Source of the DNA: Epinephelus fuscoguttatus
Taxonomy: Eukaryota > Chordata > Actinopteri > Perciformes > Serranidae
Reading direction: 5' to 3'
Length of the DNA: 64,000 nucleotides
NCBI RefSeq assembly: GCF_011397635.1
Contig: NC_064770.1
Span: 21,111,707 to 21,175,706, forward strand
This document shows positions 11,542 through 23,750 of the stretch, in pieces (the first letter of the stretch is position 1; each line of letters starts with the position of its first letter). Under the pieces are notes generated by a model. That model was not told the DNA's origin and did not search any database. It saw only the letters and a program-made list of their open reading frames with translations. The translations under genes and the position numbers were made by a program.

Positions 11542-12486
11542 TTAAGTATAAAGGTTGAATTTTCTTGATGACATCATATATTTGAGTTTAGTTATTTTTT
11601 TTTGGGAGAGAGTTGTTCATGTTTACTAACATTTTTGGACTGTTTTAGACCATAGGAAAAACATGTATGAATTTTGAAAACTGACGTAGTTCCCCTTTAA
11701 AGCCAACCCAGAGGAGGCATGTATCTTTATTTCCCTGGGCAGCACGGACACTACTGTACTTTCCAGCAGACAGGTTTTTTCATTGTTGAACAAATCTGTG
11801 GAAATCCCGAGCACTGAGGGTGTGTTTGGCGATTGTGCAACACACAAGGAAAGAAAAAACTAGTCCAGATCGTTTCGTTTTGGTGGACCTATTCCTCAGG
11901 GGGGTGCTGTAGCCTAAACTGCATCCAGCAGGATTGTCCGGGCTGAACTCTGCCCGTGCTGCCTTCCGGTGCTGTCGGGAATACAGCAATTACAGAAATT
12001 ATCCCTGAACTACTTCCTTGTTGGAAAGAGGGGGATTTTCACACCTGAATAACCGGATGTGACCTTGTCACCGTAGGGAGTGTGTGGGAGTCGTGTGGCT
12101 GTATAATTTATGTAGTAGAAAAAGGTCAGTTAACAGTTTACTGAAACATGAATTCACTTAATTGCCCTGCTGGTTGTTGACAAATCATTTTTAAGCACTG
12201 GGGAGGGTGTCATGTTTTTTTTTTTATTGTGGCTTAGAGAATGGGCACACAACTTTAAATGGCTGTATTTTGAATTTATGTAAGTTTTGAAGGTGTGTCA
12301 TTCATCATTTACAGCCAGAAACTGTAAAAACAGAAATTGTTGATGGGTTTTCACATATCTCACGGTCCTTGGACTCATCATGTTCCACAAACATCCATCA
12401 GAAAAAAAACATAACCAAATCGGAGTTTAAAATAGTAATAATTCATCAAAACCGCACTAACACTAACTTCACACTAACTAACCAGC

Positions 12487-12880
12487 ATGAATGAATGAAT
12501 GAATAATCTTTATTCCGGTTACATACATCTGGAGAAACAAAGATTACTCCACACAAATTTTCTTACACTCAATAACCAAAAAAAGAATAGGCTGAAGCCC
12601 ATGGCTTATTTTTGCATAACCAAGAATATCAACAATACCAAAGAATGGAAATAAATTAATTAATAATTAAATATACTCAAACTAATTTTTACCATTGTAC
12701 ACATGTTACACACACCTGTATCCTCATGATACATATTTTAAAATTTTTCTCTACAAATTTAATCACTTTACTTACTTTCATTTTACTATAATCCTTAAAT
12801 TTATGTTTTTTTTTACACATTAATGAATTAGATTTTGACACATAACACATTAAAATCATTACACCCCCTACCCCTTTTGA
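12487..12880 (-). repeat. LINE 3' tail fragment, L2/CR1-like
   Basis: On the minus strand the segment ends in AATAAAGATTATTCATTCATTC, the short tandem tail typical of L2/CR1-type LINEs. A 'ggctgaagcccatggctta' stretch near 12590 fits known fish LINE 3' UTR wording. The right limit is uncertain because the following sequence is simply AT-rich. No reverse transcriptase is left. Confidence 0.4.
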
Positions 12881-13912
12881 CTACTTTTGATTTCACCTTT
12901 AAATTTCACCTTAAAAACTGTTTACCTTGCCTTGTTTGGTGTCATTTTTTCAGCACAACCTCACCTGTGTAACTTTACAGTTATTATTTTTTTCATTTTG
13001 ACATACTGTATTAACACATTGAACCTAAAATCACACAAAAAACACCACCAATAGGAAAGGGGGTGTCATGTTTTTTTCTTCTCGTTTTTACTGGTTCTCC
13101 CTGCACCAAATGTGACGACAATATTCAGGAAAAAGCACGGCGTAAATTATTTATTATAAGTCTGGTTTTACTTTGCCTATCAACATGATTTAAAACTGGT
13201 ACATAGTTTGAAGTTTCGACACAAGTTGAAAGGAGGCTGCTACGTCATCTTAAATCGATCATGTGATTTGGAAGCACTGGCGTGTTCATGGACTCCAGAG
13301 GGTTAAAATCAAGAGGGCTTCCTGACCCTCCCGTGACTCTTTGGCGCCCTTCTGAGGGGGTCACGTCCCCCCGGTTGGGAACCACTGCTCTAAATTATAA
13401 TCCTCAATTCTTTTAGATTTCGATCATTTTACATTATAATCCAAAATCAATTTATGCATGACAGAAGTTAAAAAAGCGAGGCCACCTTCAGGATATTGTC
13501 TTCTTCTTACACTTAACTTTCAAACATCAAAGGGTAGGGTTTTAAAATGTAACAACTATAATTTATGGTGGAGGGAGGGTCGTGCATTTTGCCAGTCACT
13601 CAGGGAGGTTTAAGGGAAAATATCTGTAGCATCAGGGAGAAAAAAAAACACCCCAGCCACAATTCTCAACTGACAAGTAAAGAACAGTCCCACAATCAGC
13701 AGCGACCACACTGCAGACCACATGACTCCACAGCCTGTAGGACTTTACGAGGAGCACGTTAATGCGTCACAGGGTAGTGCTGTATTCGGGACTGTCGATG
13801 ATCTCAGTCACAGGTGAAAGGAAAAGCACAGCGCATATCTACGAGGGACACGGATTTGGAAACAGGTTTACCTGCTTGAGCTTTTTTTTCTGCTCGGCGC
13901 ACCGGCGAAACC

Positions 13913-16900
13913 ATGAAGTGGCTCCTCGTGTTAAGCGTCCTAATATCGTGTACAGGTAACTACTCTCTGTCGTGTGTGTTTGCCTTTTATTCATCAGCGT
14001 TACATGTTAAGTCCCATTTTGCGTGTCGATAGTGTTACAGCGTCGAGTCCTCTGGGTGGCCTACGCCCATTGTTTAATCAGTCTGCTCATCGGTTTGTTA
14101 TTTATGGTCGGGGATTAAAGTTTAACCGTGCTTCTTAGACCTTTACTAAGTCTTTGCGCAAATTTGTTTGGGGGAAAACTTTATTTTGCAAAATCCCATT
14201 GTTGTACAAGAGGGCAGCAGCATGCAGGACATGGATTTGTAAACATACTTAACAAAAAACATGTGTTAGATTTCTGTGAACAGACAAAGCAGGCTCCCAT
14301 TTAGTGTAAATACAGTTTTACACTTAAAACATGCATTTACATCGTTGACAAAGTTAGTTTTAAATCATCTGTGAGATCATTTATCTGACAAGAACTACTG
14401 TTTTTTCACCTGGTGATCACTCTGCAACTCATTCACTGTGTCTCATGAGCCTTTGCTTGGTCAAAATCCAAACTGGAATGATTTATAAAACACTGTTTTG
14501 TACATGGCTGCTTGTAATATAAGATTAAATTCATACTTTGTAATTCTAGGAACGATTGTGAGTCTCTCCTGCACAGTCGAGATGAGCCCTTCAAGTGCTG
14601 TGGTGAAATTTGGAGATCCCCTCTCAGCCAACTGCAGCTCATCGTCCAACCAGACAGCGTCAATGGGCTGGGAGTCCATATACAAAACAGCAGGACTTCA
14701 AAAAGGGGTGTCATCTGTTCTCTTTAAAGTAGACTCTGTGGTAAATTGGGATGTTGGACCAATGTGCTTCATCAATCTCCATGATGGTACTCAGTGTATA
14801 GACTCCCTACCAGTCACTGTGTACAGTAAGTGGCCCTTTACTTTATCTGAAATTGCCGAACATGCCCCTTGTCCTTTTTGACCGTTCAATACTTTTGATG
14901 TTGAATGCTTTTCGTCAAACATCTTTACACTTTTGTTTTTTTAAATACAGAAATGCCAGACAGTGTGTCAATGACTCGGCCGGGTCAATTGGGCTCCATG
15001 ATCGAGGGTGAGACGTATCGCATGCGGTGTGACATTGTTAATGTTGCACCAGTAGCAAATGTCTCTGTGCACTGGTATAAAGGGGATCAGATCATCTATA
15101 CAGAGAAACGTGAGGGGTCCACTCCATTTCCAGACAATATATCGTCTGCCTTCGATCTGACCGCCCAAAGAGGAGACAATGGAACTCAGTTCTGGTGTGA
15201 AGCAAAGCTGGACCTTTCGCCATCAGTACCAAATATGCCCACGGTCCTATCAGAGCCACAAGAAGTGACTGTACTGTGTAAGTTTTTAATGCCATCTTGA
15301 TTTAAAGCTGGGGTAGGCAGAAATCTGGCAAAGGACAAAAAGAAAATGGCAGGATTTGAAAATACACCCTCCTCCTTTAGCTCTCTCCTCTCTGTCCTAC
15401 ACAGCATTTCAGTCAGGAAAACTTTAGTCAAAGAAAACTTTATTTTCATTTCCAGTGTTATATTTGACGGTATGGCTCTGTTCTGGGGCCTCTCTGCCTT
15501 TCCTTGGGCCTACGCAGAAAGCCTCTTACACGTGCCTATGTGGAACGCCTAAGGCAGAGAGTGTACACCTGTCTGCCCTTCCACTTGCAAATGAGGAAAG
15601 CCTAAGGCAGAGAGTGCACACTTGTCTGCCTTTCCACTTGCAAATGAGGAAAGCCTGAGGTAGAGAGAGCAGACCTCCCTGCCCTTCCATGCGCCTACAT
15701 GAAAAGCCTAAGACACGGAGAGCAGCAGCAAAGACCCCCAGGAACAGAACAGAGCAGCATCAATGACAAACAGAAATGACATTGATAAGTCAGACACAGC
15801 ATGAAAAGGAGGAGCTGCGGTGGAGGTGGGTTGCAAAGCAGCTTGCAGAGGAAGCAGCAACAGGAGGCAGACCAGAGCAGTTTAAATAGGGCTCCCTGAA
15901 TGAGATTCGCCAATAGTTGCATAGAAAGGAATCGTGAATTCAGCAAGTGCAAACCCCCCCAGCACCAGGTGTCACAGCAGGCTGGTGGTCAGTGGCCAAT
16001 GCAAGTATAGCAACTTTCTCTGGAGGATTCTCCACAATTAAATCAGGATTTCACCAAAGGGAGTTTTTATTTGTTGATTACTGTTGGGGGGAAAAAGAGA
16101 TTTTCAACAAATATGACAAAAAAGCCTGCCCACCCTAGCTTTAACCACAGTTGTTGGATTTGTAAGATAGTATTGGGTGTGTTTTGCCTTTCTCTGATTG
16201 TGTATTCATTTCTATTTGTTTGTCTCTCTCTGTCTGTATTCAAATTTCATGTATTTTCTCAGACTCCCCCGCCTTCACCCAGCCTGAAAATGAGACGCTG
16301 GAAATCTCAGATGGTACTAAAATCATTTTAGATTGCACTGCTACAGGAAACCCAACGCCGGTATACAGCTGGCATTTCCCACATTCAGTACAACGGACAA
16401 ATACAAAGCAAGATGAGAGTCAAGCCATTCTGACCCCGTCCTTTGAGCTTCCAGGGACCTACAGCTGCACAGCGTCAAACACCCAGGGCACCATGACCAA
16501 ATATTTCACTGTCGTCGAAGGTCCAAGTAAGATATCATCACCAAAGTTTATCAGCTTGTTTTACTCCATCATTGTCTTGCAGTGTTAATTATTCTATAAC
16601 CCCTCCATGTTCTCCATCAGGTAGTCACGCTGGAACCACTGCTGGGATTTTAATGGCTGTGTTCCTTGCTCTAATCTTTATTTTGGCATGTGTGGTTTAT
16701 CGCAAACAAAAAGGCACACTTTTGCTGCAAGAGCAGAGTGTCAGATGAGCTGAGAGAAAGAATGTAACAAAAACTCCCATCTCCCACAGGGGATCGCACA
16801 ACCTTCGCAGCCTTGGTTGGAGGATTTATGATCCTGGGAGTCCTGCTCCTCATCAGCGGTCTTTTTTTTGTGACACCTGAAGGAACGTTTTCTTGCAACA

Positions 16901-16947
16901 AAGGCAGCTATCTCAAAGGACAGCCTACCTCATCGGGACCTGTATGA
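13913..16947 (+). CDS. ICAM-like adhesion receptor 2, with alternative membrane exons
   Basis: Common exons are 13913-13955 (signal peptide MKWLLVLSVLISCT), 14550-14825 (four-Cys domain 1 with MGWES), 14951-15277 (domain 2 in one exon; KMPDSVSMTRP, WYKGDQ, FWCEAKLDL) and 16263-16526 (domain 3; LDCTATGNPTPVYSW, YSCTASN). All junctions are phase 1. The last exon is either 16621-16748, giving 345 aa with span AGILMAVFLALIFILACVV and tail YRKQKG..., or 16790-16947, giving 355 aa with span FAALVGGFMILGVLLLISGL and a Ser/Pro-ending tail. Both last exons have good acceptors, keep frame and end in their own stop, so they would be mutually exclusive. GWES aligns with the GIET of mammalian ICAM-1, whose Glu contacts LFA-1; this favours integrin binding. 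That function is inferred. Confidence 0.83.
15301..16143. repeat. MITE with 'ttaaagctggggtaggcag' ends in intron 3 of ICAM-like 2
   Basis: The left end 'ttaaagctggggtaggcag' is inverted at the right end 'gcctgcccaccctagctttaa' (about 16121-16143). Its interior includes the tandem repeat at about 15540-15665. No transposase is seen. The TTAA at both edges could be a target-site duplication, but this is unproven. Confidence 0.6.
15540..15665. repeat. Minisatellite, unit about 53 bp
   Basis: Units beginning 'gcctaaggcagagagtg' and containing 'ctgccttccacttgcaaatg'-like sequence repeat about twice exactly. Degenerate partial copies lie on both sides (15480-15720). The array lies inside the 15301-16143 element. 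Confidence 0.7.
16790..16947 (+). other. Second membrane-spanning terminal exon of ICAM-like 2
   Basis: The acceptor is 'ctcccatctcccacag'. Read in phase 1 after exon 4 it encodes RDRTTFAALVGGFMILG, a hydrophobic stretch through LLLISGLFF, then a short tail with one Cys and TSSGPV before TGA at 16945-16947. It starts 41 bases after the stop of the other terminal exon (16621-16748). An ATTAAA at about 16964 could serve as the poly(A) signal. Confidence 0.6.
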
Positions 16948-19938
16948 GGACGACTTTTTTTAAAAATTAAATTTAGCATGGCTTTGTGATGAACATGGTG
17001 CCTTTTTTAATGGTTTTTTTTTGTGCTTGGATATCACTTCTGCGTGCTCAGTTGGCGGGCTTCTGCTCGCGCTTGGCCGCTGCAGTTTTAAGAATGCATA
17101 ATCCTATCAACTGTCTTTGAAGTGCCACTCATCAATATTGTTTTACTAACATGTTATTATGTTATTTAGGGGAAAAAAACAGGATACACAGATAATGAGA
17201 GAGCACATTAACATACACTGCAGTAGCCTGGTTACTGTAAATGTGTGTATTCCTGCAGCACAGCCCCAAAATAATATCTGGAAGCATAACTCACTTATTT
17301 TAAGTTTTGTAATGATGCTGCTTCCTGACTGCTTCGCCCCGGATTTAGACTTCTACAGGCTACTTTGAGTTCCAGTTTCATTCTGACTTAAGATGGCATT
17401 ATTGTGTACTCTCCTTTCATTGTGCCACTGTGGTGTCACAGCAGTCCGCTTTCGCTGTCTGAAATCTGTGTCCTAACAATGTGCAAATATAAAAAGCTGA
17501 CTTTAATCTGGTTACATGGGTGCATGCAAACACTCTTGACTGAATCAAATTACTGTGGGACCCAGGAGCATTAATGCAAACCTCTAATTAGCTCTTTAAG
17601 CTGTTTTTGTTTTGTGGCCAGCAAATTTGCTGCATGGGTCAATCTGAGCTGCTCTCATCAGCCACCAGCAGGAAGTGGTTTCCAGCAAAACCCACTGTAT
17701 GCTGCCTTTCCAGCTCCCAAGCAACTAATGAAATCTGAACATGGAAAGACATGAGAGTGGACACAATACATTTATAAGCACATTATAGGTAAGGACAGTG
17801 GGTCTGACAGCTTGTTGGAAAGTTCTGCCTGCATGTGGCCAAAAAACTAACGCTTGGGTTATGCCTTTGGTCAGTCAGTAGCTGCACTGCTTGGGAAGAA
17901 AAATGTTTTTTTTACTGAATATGTCTGGTAAGTCATAATCATGGTTATTCATGCTTGAATGTGTCTAAACAATACTGATTCAGCAGCCATTGTTTCTTTA
18001 TTTTTTGCATTGATTTGCTTTGGTACTCATCATTTTCATTCACTCAGGTATATTTAGCTGTTTAATTTTTTACGACATACTTTCCAGACACAACGATACA
18101 GCTCCAGTAATTACTTGAGTGTGCTCTGACAACTGCAGCTGGGCACAGTGTTGATAGTGCTAGGTTTTTATTGTTATTGTATGTAATTATACTCATTTCA
18201 TGTTCTGTAAGATAATTTTTTACCAAATGATATTTTTTTACGCGCTGGTACAGCTCTGGAATGTTGAATTATGTTTGCACTGAGAATACTGACCATGCCA
18301 TTTCTATTGTGTACCATCAATTTCATTTGCTAGAGACAATTAGATGCTTTTTTTTAAATTGCCCAAAAATGAGCCAGTCAATTATGTATTGGACAGTTTG
18401 TGTAATTTGCCAGTAAAAAAAAAAAAAAAAAGCCGATTTCCATGTGTTGTCTTTTTTATTCGAGTTGAATCAATTGGAAAAAGGGTACAACTTAAAATGT
18501 GAATATATTTTGTGCTTATGCTTTGGTTGTTAAATTCTAGTCGACTCCTCCGTCAGTGACATCCTTAGGCAGAATACTGATTGAGGCAAAGTCAAACCAG
18601 TGTCTTTCATGACTATGTTTTCACTGCCACCTTTTGTCAACATCTTGGACCTCTCTCTCCAACTTTCTCCCTCTCATTCAGTCGGGCTTACATTATACAG
18701 TGCTCGGGCTGCCATACTAATTAGCACTGCACAAAGTGAATGTAAAGGAGAGCATTTACTATCCTGCCCACGGTTGCCAATATAAACCTTTTTTTTCTGA
18801 CACCATGTTCTTTATGTTCAGTCCCTGTCATTCCCACTGAGGGCTCTGCCAGAAAGCACTGTTTGTGTATGCCTGACTGTGTTGCCATGACAACCTGGCA
18901 GAGAGGATGTTGCCCAATTTGTCATGGAGTTAAAAAAAAAAAGTTTTATTATAGACACAGATACAAGCTACATATTTCTCCGGAGAACTAGAAGAGAGAG
19001 GAGTGTATCTGAAGTGAAGCGAGCGTGAGCTGTAATCTGTACATTGAGATTCCCAGCTGTGCTCCCCATGAATACACCGAGAAGCATCCGATTACTTGCT
19101 CACTTGCACTTTGCATTTGCGGTCAGAGCGGATACGCTGTGTTGCATTCTAGTCACAGTGTGAGACTTACAAGCTACATGCTGCACCAACACTGCCTGCC
19201 TGCTGGGATTTCACAAAGCGTTGGGAGTTCAGAGGCAAATGGAGACAAGTGTACAAGCCGAATTGAAAACATGCTTTTGTTCACAACCGGTCTTGACAAG
19301 ACGGTGAATCAAGATAAAAATCTTTGATTTGAAACATGATCATGCCCTAGACTGGAATGTAGAGAGGATAAAACATACCCTTTACTCAATATAATAAATG
19401 TCTAGTTTAGATTTATGTCTATTTTTTCTGGAGTCAAAGGTTATTCTGTCAGTTTAGGGAGGAAAAGGCTGCAGGAGCTGGATGGTCTCTCAGCTATTGT
19501 AAATGTTTTGGAGATGTAAACATGAAAGTGACAACCACATTTGTCTCTGCATAAATTCTAATAAACCAAACATGAAAATGGAAGCTTGAGTTCTCTTGTA
19601 TCCTGAGCACAATGTTATCTCCACACTGTAAACATGCTCATGTGGCAGGCCTGTTGTATATCCACATTTCTCCTGGTGGAACACTCACTGTGGTGTTTAA
19701 TTTCCTGTTAAAAATGCTCACAAGATCAATGCAGTACAAAGGATTGAGCTGTGTTTTTCAGAGGCCTGCCACCTGTTAAATTTCCCTCTTTCCCTTTTAC
19801 CCCCCACCCCCAAAGTCAGCTGGGAGAAAGGGGGCCCTTTTGTCCCAACATAGTTCCCTGCAGAGTTGCCAAGCTTGTTCAAGTTGGAATTTTTGCTCGC
19901 TCTCGCCCGTTAATCGACGGCTCGGTGCAGGAAATAAC
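16948..19938. other. Spacer between ICAM-like 2 and 3
   Basis: This AT-rich spacer has no exon I can support. It holds an A-run near 18415-18431 and several short random frames (for example 19025-19327) without homology signals. The last 100-150 bases before 19939 probably contain the promoter and 5' UTR of the third ICAM-like gene; no clear TATA box is visible. Confidence 0.5.
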
Positions 19939-22900
19939 ATGGAGAACAAGTTTCTCAAATGGATTCTGACGCTTTGCATGTTTTACTCAGGTAAGAAGTA
20001 GTGTTTTTTTCTCACTTGCTGGGTTTGGTGCGGTAATTGTCTTATGAAAATAGTGGTGCAGCAGGCAAACTATGACCTCTAGTCGGTGATAATATGAATG
20101 TGGGAGCGATTAACAGTGCAACAACAAGATAAAGCACTGGTTTGTTTTTCATTTTAAAGACTGTGGTGTGTTATAGATCTTTGTAGCCTAAACATATGTT
20201 TGTTTGTGTTTGAATGGCGACACTATATTCCGCAACCAAAATTATAACGTGATAGGAGTTAAACATGGGCCTGTAAAGTACACATCCTGTTGCGAGTTAA
20301 ACATATTTAAGTTCATTATTATAGACAGGAGTATTTTAGAAATAAAGCCAATCCCCGATGTATTTCTTGTGGTTCCCCTGTGTGTTAGAACAGGGTTACA
20401 TAATAGCCACAGCCTGCGTAAAAATGAAAGTGCTCCAAGTGGAAAGAAGCTGGTGGTAGTGGTGGTGGTACCTGCTGCTGTAATGACTGCTGCTGTGTGT
20501 CTCAGTGTCAGGTGAAGGCTGCTCCCTCATCCTCAAGCCTTCCAGGGTCGTGGTGGGTTTTGGGGAGTCGGTGTCGGTCAGCTGCGAGGCCGCTCGCCCG
20601 GTGCGCGTCCTGGGCTGGGAGTCGGCCATCAGCGCCGCGCACACTCAGCAGGACTTGTCCGTCCAGTGGAAGGTGGACAGTCTCATTGACTGGATAGAGG
20701 AGCCGATCTGCTATGGTGTGTTTTTCACAGCTCCGAGACAGTGTGAGGAAAAACTCAACCTCGTCCTCTACAGTAAGTTAACTGCTGTTTTATGAGCCTA
20801 CACACGGGACTACAGGGCACAGTCCCAGGGGCCCCGAGTGTCAGGGCCCCCTCCCTGGCCTTCATTTGCAAAATGTCACTGAAATTATCACGTGCTGACT
20901 AGAGAGAGACTCAACATGACCATATAGAGACACGAAAAGACCAGAAAGAGATACAAAGAAATGGAAAATAACTACAAAATGAACAACACAACCACAAAGA
21001 TACACAAAATGACAACAAAGTGTCAGAAATTGAGCAAATAAAATACAAACATACCAAAGAAAGACACAAAATCACCTCAATAAGACAGAAAATTACCTCA
21101 AAGCGACCTAAATGTCTACAAAAAGAAACAAAACAATCACAAGGAGACACAAAATGACTGCAAAGTGACAGAAATTGATCAAAGAAATACCACAGAAAGA
21201 CACAAAATTACCTCAGCAAGACAGAAATAGACAGAAATTTACTTTAAAGTGAACCAAATGACCAATGACCAACCACAAGGAGACACAAAATGACTACAAA
21301 ATGAAAGAAATTGTGCAAACAAAATACAAAACATACCACCAGAAGACACAAAATCACTTCAGTAAGACAGAAAGTGACCTCAAAGTGATCCAAATGACTA
21401 CAAAAAGACACAAAGCAACCACAAGGAGACACAAAATGACTACAAAAAAACACCAATTGACAAAAAAATACCACAAAAAGACTCAAAAATCACTGCAATA
21501 AGACAGAAAAATACCTCAAAGTGACTTAAATGACTACAAAAAGAAACAAAACAAGCACAATGAGACACAAAATGACCAAAAATAGACACAAAATAACAAC
21601 AAGGAGAAACAAAATGACTATGAAGTGACTCAAAATTACAAAAAAAAAAACACATAAAGACCTCAATGAGACAGAAATTTATCTTAAAGTGACCCAAATG
21701 ACTACAAAAAGACACTAAAAAACCACACGGAGACACAAAATGACTATGAAGTGACTCAAAATGACTAAAAAAGACACAAAATGACCTCAATAAGATAGAA
21801 ATGTATCTTTAAGTAACCAAAATGACTGCAAAAAGGCACAAAACAACCACAAGGAGACACAAAACAACCACAAGGAGACACAAAATGACCACAAGGTGAC
21901 AGAAATTGACTAAAAAATACCACAAAAGACAGAAATTTACCTGAAAAGTGACCCAAATGACTACACAAAGACTCAAAACAACCACAAAGAGACACAAAAT
22001 AACAACAAGGAGACAAAAAAAACCCACAAAAACATGCATAATTACTTAGAAGACAAGCAAAACCACCACAAAGTCTGTGTGTCTTGCTCCTATGCAGGAC
22101 TGATGTTTGCACACTTTGCATAACCAGGGCACATTGTCTCATAATCCACCCGTGCTTACACAGTGTAAACATTGATGACTGACATAAACCTGTTTGACAT
22201 GTGCTTTGTGTATTGTCATTTATTTAGAAACTCCAGACAGCGTTTCGATCAGGCCTGTGAACCACACCGGCCCCATGGTTGAAGGGAAAGAGTACCAGCT
22301 GCTCTGCGAGGTGCAGAATATTGCACCTGTTCAGTACCTCACCCTGAGGTGGTACAAGGAGCAGACGGAGGTCTATAACCACTCCTTCTCCGACCTCACA
22401 TCTCCCTCACCTGTCCAAGTGTCCTCTATCCTTATGGTCACGCCAACCAAAGCCGAGAACGGAGCACAGTACAGGTGCGTAGCGGAGCTGGAGCTCGGAC
22501 CAGAGGGACCACAACCACCTCCTACTGTGACCTCGGAGCCTCTTAACGCCTCTGTGTACTGTAAGTCATGACATTATCTGACAGAGTTCTTTTGTATGTT
22601 TTTTCCTGAGTTATGTTTATAAAAGTGACCAACTACAGCTTTAAAGATGGTGCATCCAATCTCTGTGGTCTTTGCTCTAGTTCCCCCAACGTTCCCCAGT
22701 CCCGAGCCAGAGGTCTTGGACCTTATAGCAGGTGCCGAACTGACCTTGAACTGCACTGCCATAGGAAACCCCACACCCATGTACAGCTGGCAATCCTCCA
22801 ATCCCATTCAGGAGAGGATGGAGGATGAAGCAGTTCTTACCTCCTCCTCACTGCAGCCAGGGACCTACACCTGCACTGCCTCCAATCCACTGGAGAAGAG

Positions 22901-23023
22901 GAGCAAGCAGTTCATTGTCAAGGCCAAGACCAAAGGTATAAGGGGGACTCTGAAGTGCACATGGTGTCTCTTTACCCTGCATCTTAACCAGCATCTTCTT
23001 TCACTTTTACTTTAGGTGTTTGA
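19939..23023 (+). CDS. ICAM-like protein 3, apparently without membrane anchor
   Basis: Exons are 19939-19990 (signal peptide; MENKFLKWILTLCMFYS), 20506-20772 (four-Cys domain 1 with LGWES), 22228-22560 (domain 2; KTPDSVSIRPVNH, WYKEQT, YRCVAELELG), 22681-22935 (domain 3; LNCTAIGNPTPMYSW, YTCTASN) and 23016-23023. The model gives about 304 aa, two fewer if the acceptor at 20510-20511 is used. All junctions are phase 1. After domain 3 the spliced frame reads only G-V-stop, so the product would be secreted. Retaining the 80-base last intron adds a weakly hydrophobic stretch that also stops, at 23013-23015. Directly after that stop, in the same frame, 23016-23171 is open for 52 codons and ends in an acidic, tyrosine-containing stretch (DSTDIYDDLAIRQN). 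Poly(A) signal AATAAA is at 23486-23491. Adhesion function is inferred. Confidence 0.75.
20905..22055. repeat. Degenerate tandem array of 'acacaaaatgac'-type units
   Basis: About 1.15 kb of intron 2 of ICAM-like 3 is built from variants of 'gacacaaaatgactacaaaa' and 'caaccacaaggagacac'. The strands are strongly asymmetric, A-rich on + and G-poor. The long minus-strand frames across it (Phe/Cys/Val-rich) are repeat artefacts. Similar arrays are common in teleost introns. Confidence 0.85.
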
Positions 23024-23485
23024 AACAAGAGATCTTGAGACGGGATCAGATGACCACATTGGACACACAAGGAGAATTCAGCTAAGGGGATTTTACTGTT
23101 GCTGCTTTGGAGACAGAAATGACATTCATGACTCAACAGATATTTATGACGATCTTGCTATCAGGCAGAATTAGATCTCATTTAATAGATCTGAATATAC
23201 TATGTTGTCATTTAATTTGTCAGTATTTTAACATGAATGTATTCTGTGAGGTAGATCGGTGGTTTAGGATATAGGTCACTTTTTATGCTTCCCATGTGAT
23301 ACCCTTACTCTAATTTATATTATTTGCTAGACTTATTTTCGTATTAATGAAATTATCTTGTAACCGCTACTCTTGATATAGTGATGATGACTACATTATT
23401 ATTAATGCATGCTGGAAATTTAATACACAATGTTAAAGATCAGCAGGCCATTACTGTAAATATTGTTTCTTAATTTGCCTATTTG

Positions 23486-23491
23486 AATAAA
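23486..23491 (+). terminator. Poly(A) signal of ICAM-like 3
   Basis: A canonical AATAAA lies about 460 bases after the model stop codon. T-rich sequence follows it. Confidence 0.6.
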
Positions 23492-23564
23492 AGTGAAAAA
23501 TTAAAACATTGTTTTTCCACTTATTTATATTATACCTACTACAACAAGATTTTGTATTAGCATT

Positions 23565-23750
23565 AATGGTATTTTATTTTAGTTTGTTTTGTATTGTTTT
23601 GTTTTGTTTGATTTTATTCTATTTTATTTTGTTTTATTTTATTTGTTTTATTATTTTATTTTATTTTATTTTACTTTATTTTATTCTATTTTATTTTTTA
23701 TTTATTTATATATATTTTTTTTACTTTATTTTATTCTATTTTATTCATAT
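23565..23750. repeat. (TTTTA)n low-complexity repeat
   Basis: A pentanucleotide-like TTTTA/TTTAT array follows the poly(A) signal of ICAM-like 3. The hydrophobic open frames through it are repeat artefacts. Confidence 0.85.

Larger units (their letters stand above)
8839..13560. other. 3' untranslated region of first ICAM-like gene and spacer
   Basis: The stop codon is at 8836-8838. A plausible poly(A) signal ATTAAA lies at 10296-10301, which would give a 3' UTR of about 1.5 kb. The rest up to the second ICAM-like gene contains the repeats listed separately and no supported exon. Near 13311-13392 is a short fragment ending 'ggttgggaaccactgctc', a common repeat end in vertebrates. Confidence 0.5.

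Noticed and set aside
19025-19327. 100-codon frame between ICAM-like 2 and 3
   Set aside because: No recognisable family, no Kozak or splice support, and ordinary length for chance in this composition.
20911-22172. Long minus-strand frames rich in Phe, Cys and Val
   Set aside because: They are translations of the tandem array in the ICAM-like 3 intron; periodic and without start or splice context.
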